Origin: Anabaena subtropica FACHB-260
Lineage (GTDB): Bacteria; Cyanobacteriota; Cyanobacteriia; Cyanobacteriales; Nostocaceae
NCBI RefSeq assembly: GCF_014697105.1
Contig: NZ_JACJRF010000001.1
Location: 62,001 to 126,000 of the forward strand
Length of the DNA stretch: 64,000 bases
Reading direction: 5' to 3'
The translations under genes and the position numbers were made by a program. The notes under the pieces are model-generated. The model was not told the DNA's origin. It saw only the letters and a program-made list of their open reading frames with translations, and did no database searches. Of this stretch, positions 27,747-37,179 are shown piece by piece; the stretch's first letter is position 1, and each line of letters begins with the position of its first letter.

Positions 27747-30608
27747 TTACGTCATTTGTCGAGCCATCAATTGGGCAAAAATCCCTTCTACATCTGCTAA
27801 CTCTTGAAAAGTTCCCTGTTGTACTACCCGTCCTGCTTGCAATACATAGATGCGGTGAGCGTTGCGAATTGTACTTAGTCGATGAGCGATCGCAATTCTG
27901 GTAACTTGTAATTTATCTAGACTTTCACTGACTATTGCTTGGGTTCTGTTGTCGAGAGCGCTGGTAGCTTCATCAAATAACAAAATCCGGGGTTTTAATG
28001 CTAAGGCACGAGCAATTAGTAATCGCTGTCTTTGTCCTCCAGATAGATTACCACCTCCTTCACTGACTACAGTGTGCATTTGCATAGGCATGGCGGTAAC
28101 ATCATCAGCAAAACCAGACATCCGCGCTGCTTCCCAAGCTTCATCTAGGGTAATTTGAGCGCCACCAGCGATATTTTCAAAAATAGAGGCTGAACTCAGC
28201 TGACCATTTTGTAACACAACGCCTAATTGTCGCCTGACTGCATCCACATCTAAACCAGAAAGGTCTTGACCATCGTAATAGATGCTGCCGGCTTGGGGCG
28301 TTTCAAACCCCAGTAGTAGCCGTAGTAGAGTTGATTTACCGCTTCCAGAACCACCTACTAGGGCAATAAATTCTCCTGGCTCGGCAGAGATACTGACATT
28401 ATCTAGGGTTAAGTTGCCATCACGACGATAACAAAAAGTTACATGATCTACAGTAATTTTCCCTACCAACCTACCAGGGTCAGACTTGCTGAGATTCACT
28501 TCGGGGATGGTGGTTAAAATTGGCTGTGTGCGTTGCCACTGGGGAAGAATTTGTAAAATTTGGGTAACTGTATTGCTGAGGTTTGTGGTTCCTCTGGTGA
28601 AGTTGCTAAAGGCTGTGCTGAAAGCGAGAAAAGTCCCAAGGGAAAAGGCGATACTTCCGGAAGTTTGAGCTTCTTCTAAGAGCTTGGTGGTAAACCAGAA
28701 TAGGACTCCAGAGGTAATGATGGGGATGACTGTATTGAAAATTACAACAAAATCTTCTACCAGTTGGGTACTGAGTTCTAGCTTGATTTGCCGAGTGTAG
28801 TTTTTACTCCAAGCGGCGAAGGCGCGTTCTTCAGCCCCGGCAATATGCAGTTTAGAGATACCGTTGATTAACTGTACTGTCTGCCCGAAAATACTGCCCT
28901 GTACTTCTAGCAGGGGACGCACTTTTGATAATAGGAGGATACCAGAGATTGTAGTGATAGCGATCGCCACTACGGCACTAGCAACGGCAATCAGGGCTAA
29001 TTTATAGTTGTAATAAAATAACTGTCCTAAGTAAAATAACGCAAATATACTAGTAATAAAATTAATCAGCGTTCTACCGCTAAGTTGACGACGGATAGCA
29101 CTAACTGAGGAAATGCGTGAGAGTAAGTCCCCTGTTGTGTACTCTCGGAAAAAAGAGACTGGTAAATTTAGTAGCCTATCCCACACACCAGCCTGAGTAG
29201 AAGCATCACCAGAGGTTTCCATTCGCAGCAAGGCAAAACCTTGAGCCAGTTGAAATAAACCTGTACCTAAAGCAGCAACTAGTAACCCTAAGCCGATTTG
29301 TAATAATAAAGAGCGATCGCTATCGGGAATGGCATTATCTATAATTATTGAAGTGGCATAAGGTGTAATCATCCCCAACAGGGTAATGAAAATACCAGTA
29401 AATAAAATTTGTAGTAAATCCCACCCGTGTCCCCGGAGGGTAAACTTGACTATATCAATAGCCCTGAGTGCTTTATCTGGTAAAGAGCGATAAAACATAT
29501 AAGCCACAGGAGCTAATGTTGCAGCTACACCCTCGTTTACTACCACACGGCTATAGTTAACTGGGTCAAAAATTTCATAACGATTTCCAGCAACAGGTAA
29601 CAGCGCCACTGGTAGATTCTCTCTAGTATAGGCGACTAAAGCACCTGCATCTTTAAGCCACCAATTATCCCGCAACAACACCCGGCGCATTCGGATACGT
29701 GAAGCCCTGACTATCGCTTCTAATGGTTCTTTCACACGCTGGAGATTTTCTGAACGCAATGGGGGGCTAATCTTGATACCCATAGCCCTACCGACTGCAC
29801 CAGTAGCCACCAACAAAGGAGTACCTTCTAAGAAAAAGTCGCCGTCTTGAGAATTTAGAGTTGATGATAGTTCCCCTAAAGCCTCTGCTGTCACTCGACG
29901 ATTCAGGCGTTGACGTTCTTGCAACCTTGTCAGTTCTGCTTGTGCTTCTTGCTCATCTAATAAAGCCAAACAAGACAAGATTTGAGTATGTAATTGAGAT
30001 AAACCAGCCAGCAGTATATCGGGATTTTCGTATTCGCTAGGGCTATGAGTTGTCAGTTGCACTCCCCCAACTGGGGTTAACCACATTTTGTCATTCATGG
30101 GAAAGGCTGTAGCTGTGGTGAAAATCAATTCCTCAAATCCCAGAAAACAAACATTCCCTTCCTGAAGCTGCACCCAGCAAGTTAAACCTGCTGCTGGTTG
30201 GAAATTTTGACCATTATTTAAGGAAAATCGTCCTTGTCCCTCAGCCTTTACCTGAATTTTGGGAGTGGGAATCTGAGATAAGACACCACCAAGTTGCATT
30301 AACCAATTTTCCATCCAAGCGTTAGCTTTTGCTCCTAACCCCCGAAAACATTCTGGATGTAAAAGCAGTAACTCAACTTCACCAATAGGAACCGCGAGAA
30401 TTTGGCGTTGCTGATGAACCGTGCCGAAAAGTGCCTCGTCTTGGCTAATACTACATAAATAACGACGAGTTCCATCAATTACACCATCTTTCACTGTGAC
30501 CGCAAACAAAGCCATAGAACCAGACTTAATCACCCAAACCCGCGACGGGTCATTCAATAAAATTGGTTCATTACCATTAATTATGTAGATTTGCCCCTGT
30601 AGTTCCAT
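27747..30608 (-). CDS. NHLM-type bacteriocin/RiPP ABC transporter, permease/ATP-binding subunit without peptidase
   Basis: A 953-residue protein with an unusually long N-terminal region (about 390 residues, partly resembling a cyclic-nucleotide-domain fold) before an ABC exporter. The membrane domain lies at about 400-680; the ATPase has Walker A GGSGSGKS (752-759), LSGGQ (855-859) and ILLFDE (875-880). This size and layout define the second NHLM-system transporter, which pairs with a C39-peptidase transporter and a HlyD adaptor. It is the last gene of the operon. A gap of about 150 bases separates it from the peptidase transporter gene. It should form part of the export complex for the peptide encoded at 36752. 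Confidence 0.9.
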   Translation of the reverse strand: MELQGQIYIINGNEPILLNDPSRVWVIKSGSMALFAVTVKDGVIDGTRRYLCSISQDEALFGTVHQQRQILAVPIGEVELLLLHPECFRGLGAKANAWMENWLMQLGGVLSQIPTPKIQVKAEGQGRFSLNNGQNFQPAAGLTCWVQLQEGNVCFLGFEELIFTTATAFPMNDKMWLTPVGGVQLTTHSPSEYENPDILLAGLSQLHTQILSCLALLDEQEAQAELTRLQERQRLNRRVTAEALGELSSTLNSQDGDFFLEGTPLLVATGAVGRAMGIKISPPLRSENLQRVKEPLEAIVRASRIRMRRVLLRDNWWLKDAGALVAYTRENLPVALLPVAGNRYEIFDPVNYSRVVVNEGVAATLAPVAYMFYRSLPDKALRAIDIVKFTLRGHGWDLLQILFTGIFITLLGMITPYATSIIIDNAIPDSDRSLLLQIGLGLLVAALGTGLFQLAQGFALLRMETSGDASTQAGVWDRLLNLPVSFFREYTTGDLLSRISSVSAIRRQLSGRTLINFITSIFALFYLGQLFYYNYKLALIAVASAVVAIAITTISGILLLSKVRPLLEVQGSIFGQTVQLINGISKLHIAGAEERAFAAWSKNYTRQIKLELSTQLVEDFVVIFNTVIPIITSGVLFWFTTKLLEEAQTSGSIAFSLGTFLAFSTAFSNFTRGTTNLSNTVTQILQILPQWQRTQPILTTIPEVNLSKSDPGRLVGKITVDHVTFCYRRDGNLTLDNVSISAEPGEFIALVGGSGSGKSTLLRLLLGFETPQAGSIYYDGQDLSGLDVDAVRRQLGVVLQNGQLSSASIFENIAGGAQITLDEAWEAARMSGFADDVTAMPMQMHTVVSEGGGNLSGGQRQRLLIARALALKPRILLFDEATSALDNRTQAIVSESLDKLQVTRIAIAHRLSTIRNAHRIYVLQAGRVVQQGTFQELADVEGIFAQLMARQMT

Positions 30609-30712
30609 TTTGGATATTTAGATTTGGTGATTGTTGGTTACTAGTTTTAGGGTGTAGAGAAAGAAATTCTTGAATTTTGAATTTTGTAGCTTGCTTCCCG
30701 TAGGGTATTTTA

Positions 30713-30747
30713 AATTTTGAATTTTGAATTTTGAATTTTGAATTTTG
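30713..30747. repeat. Tandem heptamer AATTTTG, five copies
   Basis: Five exact AATTTTG units fill much of the gap between the two NHLM transporter genes. They are STRR-type repeats. A partial copy of the same heptamer lies about 40 bases upstream. Confidence 0.8.
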
Positions 30748-30756
30748 AATTGATTC

Positions 30757-33012
30757 TCATCCTTCCGTCCGAATCAAACGCGAGTATGCACCCTCAACTT
30801 GCCAAAGTTCTTGGTGTGTACCTTGCTGTACTACTTTCCCGCGTTCCAGGACAATGATTTGGTCACAGTCGCGGATAGTGCTTAATCTATGCGCCACGAT
30901 AATACAGGTACATCCCCGGCGGCGGAGATTTTGGTCAATGATTTTTTCTGTTTCTGCATCTAAGGCGCTGGTGGCTTCATCCATAACTAGGATAGAGGGA
31001 TTATTTACCAAAGCACGGGCAATTTCTAGCCGTTGTCGTTGACCACCACTGAGATTAGCAGCACCTTCGATGAGTTCGGCATCATAACCTCCAGACATAG
31101 AGAAAATTACATCAGCGATCGCTGCATCTTGGCAAGCCCTCATCAGGTTTTTATCTGGTACAGTAGTGTCCCACAGGGTTAAATTGTCTCTCACCGTACC
31201 GCCAAACAGCAAAATTTCCTGCTCCACCATCGCCACAGAGTTAGTCAGCAGTTGGGGGGAAATTTCCTCTCTCGGTTGACTATCAAAGTAGATTTCCCCA
31301 GTCCAAGGTTGATACAGTCCGCTTACAAGTTTGGCAATGGTAGACTTCCCAGAACCGCTTCCCCCTACTAACGCCACACGCTGTCCTGGCTTAATTGACA
31401 GATTAAAGTTTTCAATTAAAGGCGCTTCCAAGCGGCTATAGCCAAAAGTGATATTTTTTAACTCCACATACCCCTGCAACTTAGGAAGCGCATATATTAA
31501 TGGAGACGGTATTTCCCCCCCTACACTTGTCAGACACCCCTGCACCCCTATACCCTTTTCCCCCACTGGGTTATCTAACACATCATCAAGACGAATCAAA
31601 TTCCCCTCTAATTCCTGGAGTGTCGTACCAAAGTTGACAAGATTGTTGACGGGTTGCTGAAAACCAGACATTAAACCTTGAAAGGCGATGAGCATACCGA
31701 TACTCAGATGTCCATCCATTACCCGGAAACCACCGACTACCAAGAGCAACATAGCAGAAAGAGCCGAGAGAACTGTGGGTAAAACTGAGAATGTTTGGTT
31801 AGTAATTCCTAGTTCTTGTTGGGAATTGAGCGCCTTGGTGTAATAACCAGACCATCGAGAGAAGAAATCAGACTCTAACCCTGATGCTTTGAGTGTTTCT
31901 ATACTTTGTAATGTAGCGATAGATATACCCGCCGCCTTCCCATATTCTTGAATTAATCGTTGATTAGCATCTACCCGTTGACGAGAAATCCATTGCAAAG
32001 TTAAGACGTTCACGGCAGCAAAACTGACCACCATCAAGGTAAGTACCCAGTCATACTGCACCATCACCAAAGCATCAAAAAGCACCATCAATGTGTCAAT
32101 GATGGTTGTTGCTAACTGTCCAGCCAGAACATCGGCTACTTGGTCATTTAAGGTAGTGCGGTTACTGATTTCCCCAGCAAATCTTTGGGCATAAAAGCTC
32201 ACAGGTAGGCGGAGAATATGCCACAGGAAGCGGCTGGACATACCCACAGCCAGTCTAATTTTGAGTCGGCGTAGGTAGCGTAACCTGAGTAATGTGAGTG
32301 ATCCTTGCAGTATAGCAGCGATCGCCATTGCCAAAAGTAGAGGGTGCAGCCATAACATCCGTCCCTGCACCAAAATATCATCGACAAATATTTGACTAAA
32401 TACGGGGATTACCAACCCAATAATCGTCAAGAAAAATCCTGCCACGATGCAGTAAACTAAAGCACTCTCCGCCCCCTGTAGCCGTGACCACAAAGATGCA
32501 ATCATGCTGGGTTTGCGACCACCTTTTTGGAACTCTGGGCCTGGTTCCATCACCAGCACTATTCCGGTATATCCCTCGTCAAATTCTTGTAACGATACAT
32601 GACGCGGCCCCGTAGCGGGGTCATTGAGATAAACCTGATGTTTACCAAATCCCTCTACCACAACAAAATGGTTAAAGTTCCAAAAGACAATATAAGGAGG
32701 GCGTAATTGTTGTATTTGCTTCAGTTCTTTTTTAAAACCTTTAGCTTCTAGTCCATAGGTTCTGGCAGCTTTCACCATATTAGATGCCTTGCTACCATCG
32801 CGGGAAACCCCACAGTCTCGCCGCAACTGTGGCAGTGGTACAATTCGACCGTAATAACCAAGAATAATTCCCAAAGCAGCCGCACCACATTCCACCGCTT
32901 CCATTTGTAGAAGCGTGGGCGTTTTCACTCGCAGCCTTCTAGGTGGTAGTATTTTTTTTACATACTGCCAAGGATTAACCAGTGTTACTACGGTAGATTT
33001 AGTAGATACCAC
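30757..33012 (-). CDS. NHLM-type ABC transporter with C39 leader peptidase
   Basis: A 751-residue peptidase-containing ABC transporter. The N-terminal C39 domain has its active-site residues: Gln36 and Cys42 in LLQMEAVECGAAALG, His115 in NFNHFVVVEGF, and Asp131 in YLNDPATGPR. Six membrane helices follow (about 175-450), then an ATPase domain with GGSGSGKST, LSGGQRQR and LVMDEATSALD. C39 proteases cut after a Gly-Gly motif while exporting the peptide. The Gly46-Gly47 pair of the precursor at 36752 is a fitting site. Its start overlaps the end of the HlyD gene by 14 bases. Confidence 0.92.
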   Translation of the reverse strand: MVSTKSTVVTLVNPWQYVKKILPPRRLRVKTPTLLQMEAVECGAAALGIILGYYGRIVPLPQLRRDCGVSRDGSKASNMVKAARTYGLEAKGFKKELKQIQQLRPPYIVFWNFNHFVVVEGFGKHQVYLNDPATGPRHVSLQEFDEGYTGIVLVMEPGPEFQKGGRKPSMIASLWSRLQGAESALVYCIVAGFFLTIIGLVIPVFSQIFVDDILVQGRMLWLHPLLLAMAIAAILQGSLTLLRLRYLRRLKIRLAVGMSSRFLWHILRLPVSFYAQRFAGEISNRTTLNDQVADVLAGQLATTIIDTLMVLFDALVMVQYDWVLTLMVVSFAAVNVLTLQWISRQRVDANQRLIQEYGKAAGISIATLQSIETLKASGLESDFFSRWSGYYTKALNSQQELGITNQTFSVLPTVLSALSAMLLLVVGGFRVMDGHLSIGMLIAFQGLMSGFQQPVNNLVNFGTTLQELEGNLIRLDDVLDNPVGEKGIGVQGCLTSVGGEIPSPLIYALPKLQGYVELKNITFGYSRLEAPLIENFNLSIKPGQRVALVGGSGSGKSTIAKLVSGLYQPWTGEIYFDSQPREEISPQLLTNSVAMVEQEILLFGGTVRDNLTLWDTTVPDKNLMRACQDAAIADVIFSMSGGYDAELIEGAANLSGGQRQRLEIARALVNNPSILVMDEATSALDAETEKIIDQNLRRRGCTCIIVAHRLSTIRDCDQIIVLERGKVVQQGTHQELWQVEGAYSRLIRTEG

Positions 33013-34444
33013 TGGCAGACCTCAAGATTGGTAAAACAAAGGTGATAGGAGCGCGTTCTTCTACCTTGACCCGCACAATGGTAGTAGTTCCAGAAGAAAT
33101 ATTCAGGTGCGGCCCCGTGGAAGAAGACCACTTATAGCCGCTTGGTGTGTTGGCATCTAGTTCTAGGTGAGAGAATACTTGTATTAATCCTTGTTGTTGA
33201 GATACTAAACCTTCCACCACCTCAGAATTACCGACTTCACTAGCAGCTGCTTCTTTGGTAATCGGGAAGCGGGAAATGCTAGTGACATTACCCACAATCC
33301 CCCCAAAACGTTCCCGTTTCACCGTTTGGGGAGTAATTTGGATAGACATCCCTGGCTGAATTTTCTTCCCTTCCGCCACAGGAAAATAGGTGACACCAAC
33401 CAACTTACTCTGGGGATTCTCCGCCTCTATAGTAGCTAAGCGTGTACCTGCGTTAACAACTTGTCCTGGTGTCAAGGTAATTTCTAAAATGCGTCCGCTA
33501 TGTTGACTAATAATTTGGCTATTATCACTCAGTTGCAGTTCTAGAGAGCCAATCTCTCGGTTGACTTCTTGAATTTCTTTATTTCTCGCCGTGATATTTT
33601 CTAAGTCTTGTTGAGCCACAGAAGCTTGTTGGCTATCTACTTGTTTCAGTTGTGACTGCAAGTCAGCCACAATCGTTAGATTTTCCCGATAATCTTTTTC
33701 TTGTTGAGTCTCTTTGACATCCAGTTCTTTTAATTGCGCTTGAATATCAGCAATTTTTTCTAAGTTTTGCAGATATTCCTGTTCTGCTTGGAGGGCTTCA
33801 TCACCGGAAATTGCCCCTTCTTTTTGAAATAATTCTTGGCGAATTTTCATCCTCCGTAAAAACACAGAAGTCAGAGCTTGAGCCTGCTGGAGACGTTGCT
33901 GTAAGCCTTGACGTTGCTGACTAACAGAGGTGTTACCTTTGGTTTTCAGTAAAGGCGTGATTGCTTGCAATTCTAGTATACGCTGCCGGAGGTACTGACG
34001 CTGTTGTTGCTGCGATCGCTCCTCTTGTTCCAACCTCCGCCCTTGCAGCGAACCAACAGCTTGATCTTGTGATTCCAGTTGAGTTAGTTTCCCTCGCTGT
34101 TGTTGCAGTTGCTTACGCAGTTCAGCTTGGTCAATTGTCGCCAATACCTGCCCTTTTTTAATCACATCCCCCACTTTCACATTCAGCGCCATGATTTGCC
34201 CGGCACTTTTGGATTGTAGTGGTACAACGTTACTGGGATAAATAATTACACCCCGACCCTCAACGGTGATGGGAATGCTACCATAAATACCCCAAATAAA
34301 AGCAACTCCCACAATAGAACCCAAAGCCACAAGAGGTAGCCAGCTTTTAGGACTGACTACCTGCATCAGTTGGTCTAATCTTTCAGGAGAAGATAGACGC
34401 TCTAGGGATTCTTTACGGAATATATGGCGCTTTTGTTGGAGCAT
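32999..34444 (-). CDS. HlyD-family membrane fusion protein of the NHLM export system
   Basis: A 481-residue adaptor. One N-terminal membrane helix (about 36-55, LVALGSIVGVAFIWGIYGS) anchors it. Two biotinyl-lipoyl half motifs (VGDVIKKGQVLATID and LTPGQVVNAGTRLATIE) flank a long Gln/Glu-rich coiled coil at about 110-310. Such proteins link the inner-membrane ABC transporter to the outer membrane. The gene overlaps the C39 transporter gene and so belongs to the same operon. The coiled coil repeatedly uses QQRQ-type stretches, which fit an alpha-helical hairpin. Confidence 0.9.
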   Translation of the reverse strand: MLQQKRHIFRKESLERLSSPERLDQLMQVVSPKSWLPLVALGSIVGVAFIWGIYGSIPITVEGRGVIIYPSNVVPLQSKSAGQIMALNVKVGDVIKKGQVLATIDQAELRKQLQQQRGKLTQLESQDQAVGSLQGRRLEQEERSQQQQRQYLRQRILELQAITPLLKTKGNTSVSQQRQGLQQRLQQAQALTSVFLRRMKIRQELFQKEGAISGDEALQAEQEYLQNLEKIADIQAQLKELDVKETQQEKDYRENLTIVADLQSQLKQVDSQQASVAQQDLENITARNKEIQEVNREIGSLELQLSDNSQIISQHSGRILEITLTPGQVVNAGTRLATIEAENPQSKLVGVTYFPVAEGKKIQPGMSIQITPQTVKRERFGGIVGNVTSISRFPITKEAAASEVGNSEVVEGLVSQQQGLIQVFSHLELDANTPSGYKWSSSTGPHLNISSGTTTIVRVKVEERAPITFVLPILRSASGIY

Positions 34445-34494
34445 TTTTTGTTAATTTAACAATAATCTTGAATAATCTTGCCAGATTTTTCAAG

Positions 34495-35520
34495 CTAAGA
34501 AAATAAAGATAATAATTTTTGTGGAACACCGTTCCAAGTCGCTACATCTTTGATTATCTCTTGTTTCAATAAATCAGACTCTGGAAGCACAATTTCATCA
34601 CACAAAGCAACTAAATCAGCCAGTGTTGCATACCAAAGTAATGGTGTATCTCCACGCCCATGAGCAAGAAAATTAGATGCTTGTTCTAAAAAATTGGCAA
34701 CTTCATTATTTATGAATGCCATTTTCAGCAATAACCAAGTATACGCTTGAGGATGACAATGATAATCCTCATTGGAGTTGACTAATATATGAGTTAAGTC
34801 GATTTTTAGTAAATCGGAATCAAACTGATTATCTTGACTAGCTAAAATGATCGCGATTTCATCTGTTACTTGAACAAACATTGCAGCAACAAACTCTGGT
34901 ATTTGGCGTTTCACACGCTCATAGCCCCATAGACCAGGAACAGGTAATATGTCTAATACTCCTTCAAGATAACCCAGAATCTGGAAAGCGAGTTTAATCG
35001 CTCGATTCCACTGCATACAGCCCGCATCAATGCGTACAAGATTATGAACTAATTGAATACGACCAAAAAAGATAATTTCATAACCATATTCTTCCTCTAA
35101 AATCATATTAGTTTCTAGAGCGCTATAAGTTCTGTTACGAGCTTGTGTAAAATCACCTAATCGATAATCTAAGTAAGCTTCTGCTTGTTCTAAAAAAGAC
35201 TTATAAAGTAACATTCCTTCATGTGAAAGCTTATCTAGTTGCAGTAGAACATTTGCAGCAGAAAATGCCTTTTCAGCCGCAATTAAATCTCCTCTACGGC
35301 ACGCAATTAGGCCTCTTTGTCTGGCATTACCAAACTTATCTATAAGCAATCTTTCTGTCGATGTTAAGCGAGTACTTATTAAGTCTGAGAGATATTTATC
35401 TGCTGAATCATCAGATTTTATTGATGAAATCTCAATGGTTTTAGCACGACCTATACAGTAAGATTCAAGAGTCATTCGTAGAGCATCTCTACAAGAATCA
35501 ATAACTGAATAAAGTTGCAT
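34495..35520 (-). CDS. Uncharacterised TPR-like helical protein of the RiPP operon
   Basis: A 341-residue, largely alpha-helical protein with no signal peptide or membrane segment. The pattern ARQRGLIACRRGDLIAAEKAFSAANVLL near residue 69 and FLEQAEAYLDYRLGDFTQARNRTYSALE near 108 looks like two TPR-type helix pairs. The rest has no motif I recognise. It lies between the radical SAM gene and the HlyD gene with gaps of 50-65 bases, so it is cotranscribed. It could be a precursor-binding or scaffolding partner for maturation; that is inference from position only. Confidence 0.65.
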   Translation of the reverse strand: MQLYSVIDSCRDALRMTLESYCIGRAKTIEISSIKSDDSADKYLSDLISTRLTSTERLLIDKFGNARQRGLIACRRGDLIAAEKAFSAANVLLQLDKLSHEGMLLYKSFLEQAEAYLDYRLGDFTQARNRTYSALETNMILEEEYGYEIIFFGRIQLVHNLVRIDAGCMQWNRAIKLAFQILGYLEGVLDILPVPGLWGYERVKRQIPEFVAAMFVQVTDEIAIILASQDNQFDSDLLKIDLTHILVNSNEDYHCHPQAYTWLLLKMAFINNEVANFLEQASNFLAHGRGDTPLLWYATLADLVALCDEIVLPESDLLKQEIIKDVATWNGVPQKLLSLFS

Positions 35521-35583
35521 ATTTTAAAGCTATATCTGAAGATATAAAAGAGTGATTGTATTTTTTGTAACTGTCATTTTTGC

Positions 35584-36633
35584 TTATACAGTCAGTGCTT
35601 TCTTTCGCAGGTTAGCAGTTATTTCGTCACTTGTTGGCAATAGGACTAAAGGACAAGCTAGTGTATCAATATCAAGGGTTTCAATTCCACGAACCCAAGG
35701 AGCAAAACGACCAGGGATGAGTTTTAGCTTACCATCTGATGCTAAAGTACCAATATCATTACGCTCATCTGTTAAAGCTACTGTACACTTGCCAACTTTT
35801 CCATTGGCACGAATTACTAAAGAATTAGGACGTGCGGCGTAACAAACGGCATTGTCTGGTACAGCACCATTCTGTGACGATTTTAAATTATCACCAAATA
35901 ATTTATTTTCTAGGATTTTAATAGCTTTTGCTTTCTCAGTTTCCGAAAAAACTTTGATTGAAGTATCATTAGGTCCACCAAGGTGTTCAATTGCTTTGAA
36001 GAAAGCAGAAAATCTAGGATCAGGCAACAACTCTCTTTTGATATCCTCTAACAAAGGATCAAGTAAATCAAATGTATCGGCAGTAAAGTGAAGACGCAAT
36101 AAAACGGAAACAGGCAATAGACTATCGCGTATTGCTAGTAAATTAGACCAGATTCGTTCAAAGGTATTTTTACCATCTGCGCGGATACGGCTTTTATTAT
36201 GAATCTCCATAGGACCGTCTAAAGAGATTTGGTAATGTGTAACGCCCACATTGGCTAAAGCAGAAGCAGTATTGATATCAAGAAAGTAAGCATTAGTGGT
36301 CATAGAACCTGAGTAATGCAAATGAGAATAATTACCAGCCAGAGACATAGCATATTCAGAAATGTCTAGAACAGTGTCTTTAGCAACCAGAGGTTCTCCC
36401 CCAAACCATGATAAATTTAAATAACTCAAGGTTGGACATCGCTTTTCAATTAGTGCTTTAATGCCTGAGATAGTTTCTGACTTCATCCGCCCTATGGAAA
36501 AATCTTCATAGCAATAAACACAACGAAAGTTACACTGCTCTGTTGGTAAAATAATTAGTTCTAAATATTTATCAGATATTAATTGCGCCCGTTTTACATT
36601 ATCAATATGTTGTTGCAAAACTGCTACTGTCAT
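35584..36633 (-). CDS. Radical SAM peptide maturase with reduced SPASM (Twitch-like) domain
   Basis: A 349-residue radical SAM enzyme. The 4Fe-4S motif is CNFRCVYC (Cys34, Cys38, Cys41), with GGEP at 78-81 and ISLDGP near 136. In the C-terminal part Cys264 and Cys283 fit the CX9-15GX4C auxiliary-cluster motif (Gly278), and Cys327 is alone in ACPLVLLP, where full SPASM enzymes have a CxxC series. Enzymes of this class install thioether or carbon-carbon cross-links in ribosomal peptides. It starts at ATG with AGGAG 10 bases before, directly downstream of the precursor gene. It is the only peptide-modifying enzyme visible in the operon. The type of cross-link cannot be deduced. Confidence 0.85.
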   Translation of the reverse strand: MTVAVLQQHIDNVKRAQLISDKYLELIILPTEQCNFRCVYCYEDFSIGRMKSETISGIKALIEKRCPTLSYLNLSWFGGEPLVAKDTVLDISEYAMSLAGNYSHLHYSGSMTTNAYFLDINTASALANVGVTHYQISLDGPMEIHNKSRIRADGKNTFERIWSNLLAIRDSLLPVSVLLRLHFTADTFDLLDPLLEDIKRELLPDPRFSAFFKAIEHLGGPNDTSIKVFSETEKAKAIKILENKLFGDNLKSSQNGAVPDNAVCYAARPNSLVIRANGKVGKCTVALTDERNDIGTLASDGKLKLIPGRFAPWVRGIETLDIDTLACPLVLLPTSDEITANLRKKALTV

Positions 36634-36692
36634 AATACAAGCTCCTAAACTAGTTTTCTATCTTTTATTTCAAAGTTATGTAGATAAAATAT

Positions 36693-36735
36693 GATTGCTA
36701 CAATCTAGATTTATCTTTAGCCTAGTGTAGCAATC
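36693..36735 (-). terminator. Attenuator-like hairpin between precursor and radical SAM genes
   Basis: On the minus strand GATTGCTACA pairs perfectly with TGTAGCAATC (plus-strand arms 36726-36735 and 36693-36702), with a 23-base loop, followed by ATATTTTATC. It begins 16 bases after the precursor stop codon. A partial terminator here would keep precursor levels above enzyme levels, as in many RiPP operons. Confidence 0.55.
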
Positions 36736-36751
36736 CTTTGACAGAGAATTA

Positions 36752-36970
36752 TTATTCTGCTATTTGGTCAAAACTTGCACTAGTTTTACCACATTGGTAA
36801 TTTGCTCCACAGGCGACATAGTTAGCATTGCCACCAGCAATTGCTTCAAGTTCTTCAGGGCTTAACTCTTGGAGTGCATCCGCTAATTGTGGATCTTTAA
36901 TTACTAATTCTCCATTTTCATTAATTTGAATTTTTTCATTATTATCTTGTTCTAGGTTTTCGTTGGACAT
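36752..36970 (-). CDS. GG-leader RiPP precursor peptide
   Basis: A 72-residue peptide with a very strong ribosome site: AAGGAG six bases from ATG. The acidic leader (residues 1-47) ends LSPEELEAIAGG, the classic double-glycine leader cut by C39 peptidases. The 25-residue core begins after Gly47 and contains a near duplication, NANYVACG then ANYQCG, with Cys54 and Cys60, followed by a polar tail KTSASFDQIAE. The two Cys and the repeated Asn-Tyr are likely cross-link sites for the radical SAM enzyme encoded next. No LanM, YcaO or other modifying enzyme is nearby. Two Cys without modification could instead form a disulfide. Confidence 0.85.
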   Translation of the reverse strand: MSNENLEQDNNEKIQINENGELVIKDPQLADALQELSPEELEAIAGGNANYVACGANYQCGKTSASFDQIAE

Positions 36971-37179
36971 AATTTCTCCTTAATGATTTAAAACTGACGC
37001 ATTTTTGTGATTTAAGAATATTTTTTTAAGGAAAACATTCTTGGTTTGCTGTATATAAATTAATTCATTTAACAGACTAAAACAATACATTTTTTTTGCT
37101 TATTACTCACATTTTTTTAGATACCAAGATTCAAAAAAATCCACTTTAAATTAAAAATATAAAATAGCATATTGAAAAT
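36971..37179 (-). promoter_or_regulatory. AT-rich region likely holding the precursor promoter
   Basis: About 210 AT-rich bases separate the cNMP-domain gene from the precursor gene, far more than gaps elsewhere in the operon. This suggests a separate promoter for the precursor. I could not pick a convincing -35/-10 pair by eye. Confidence 0.4.
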
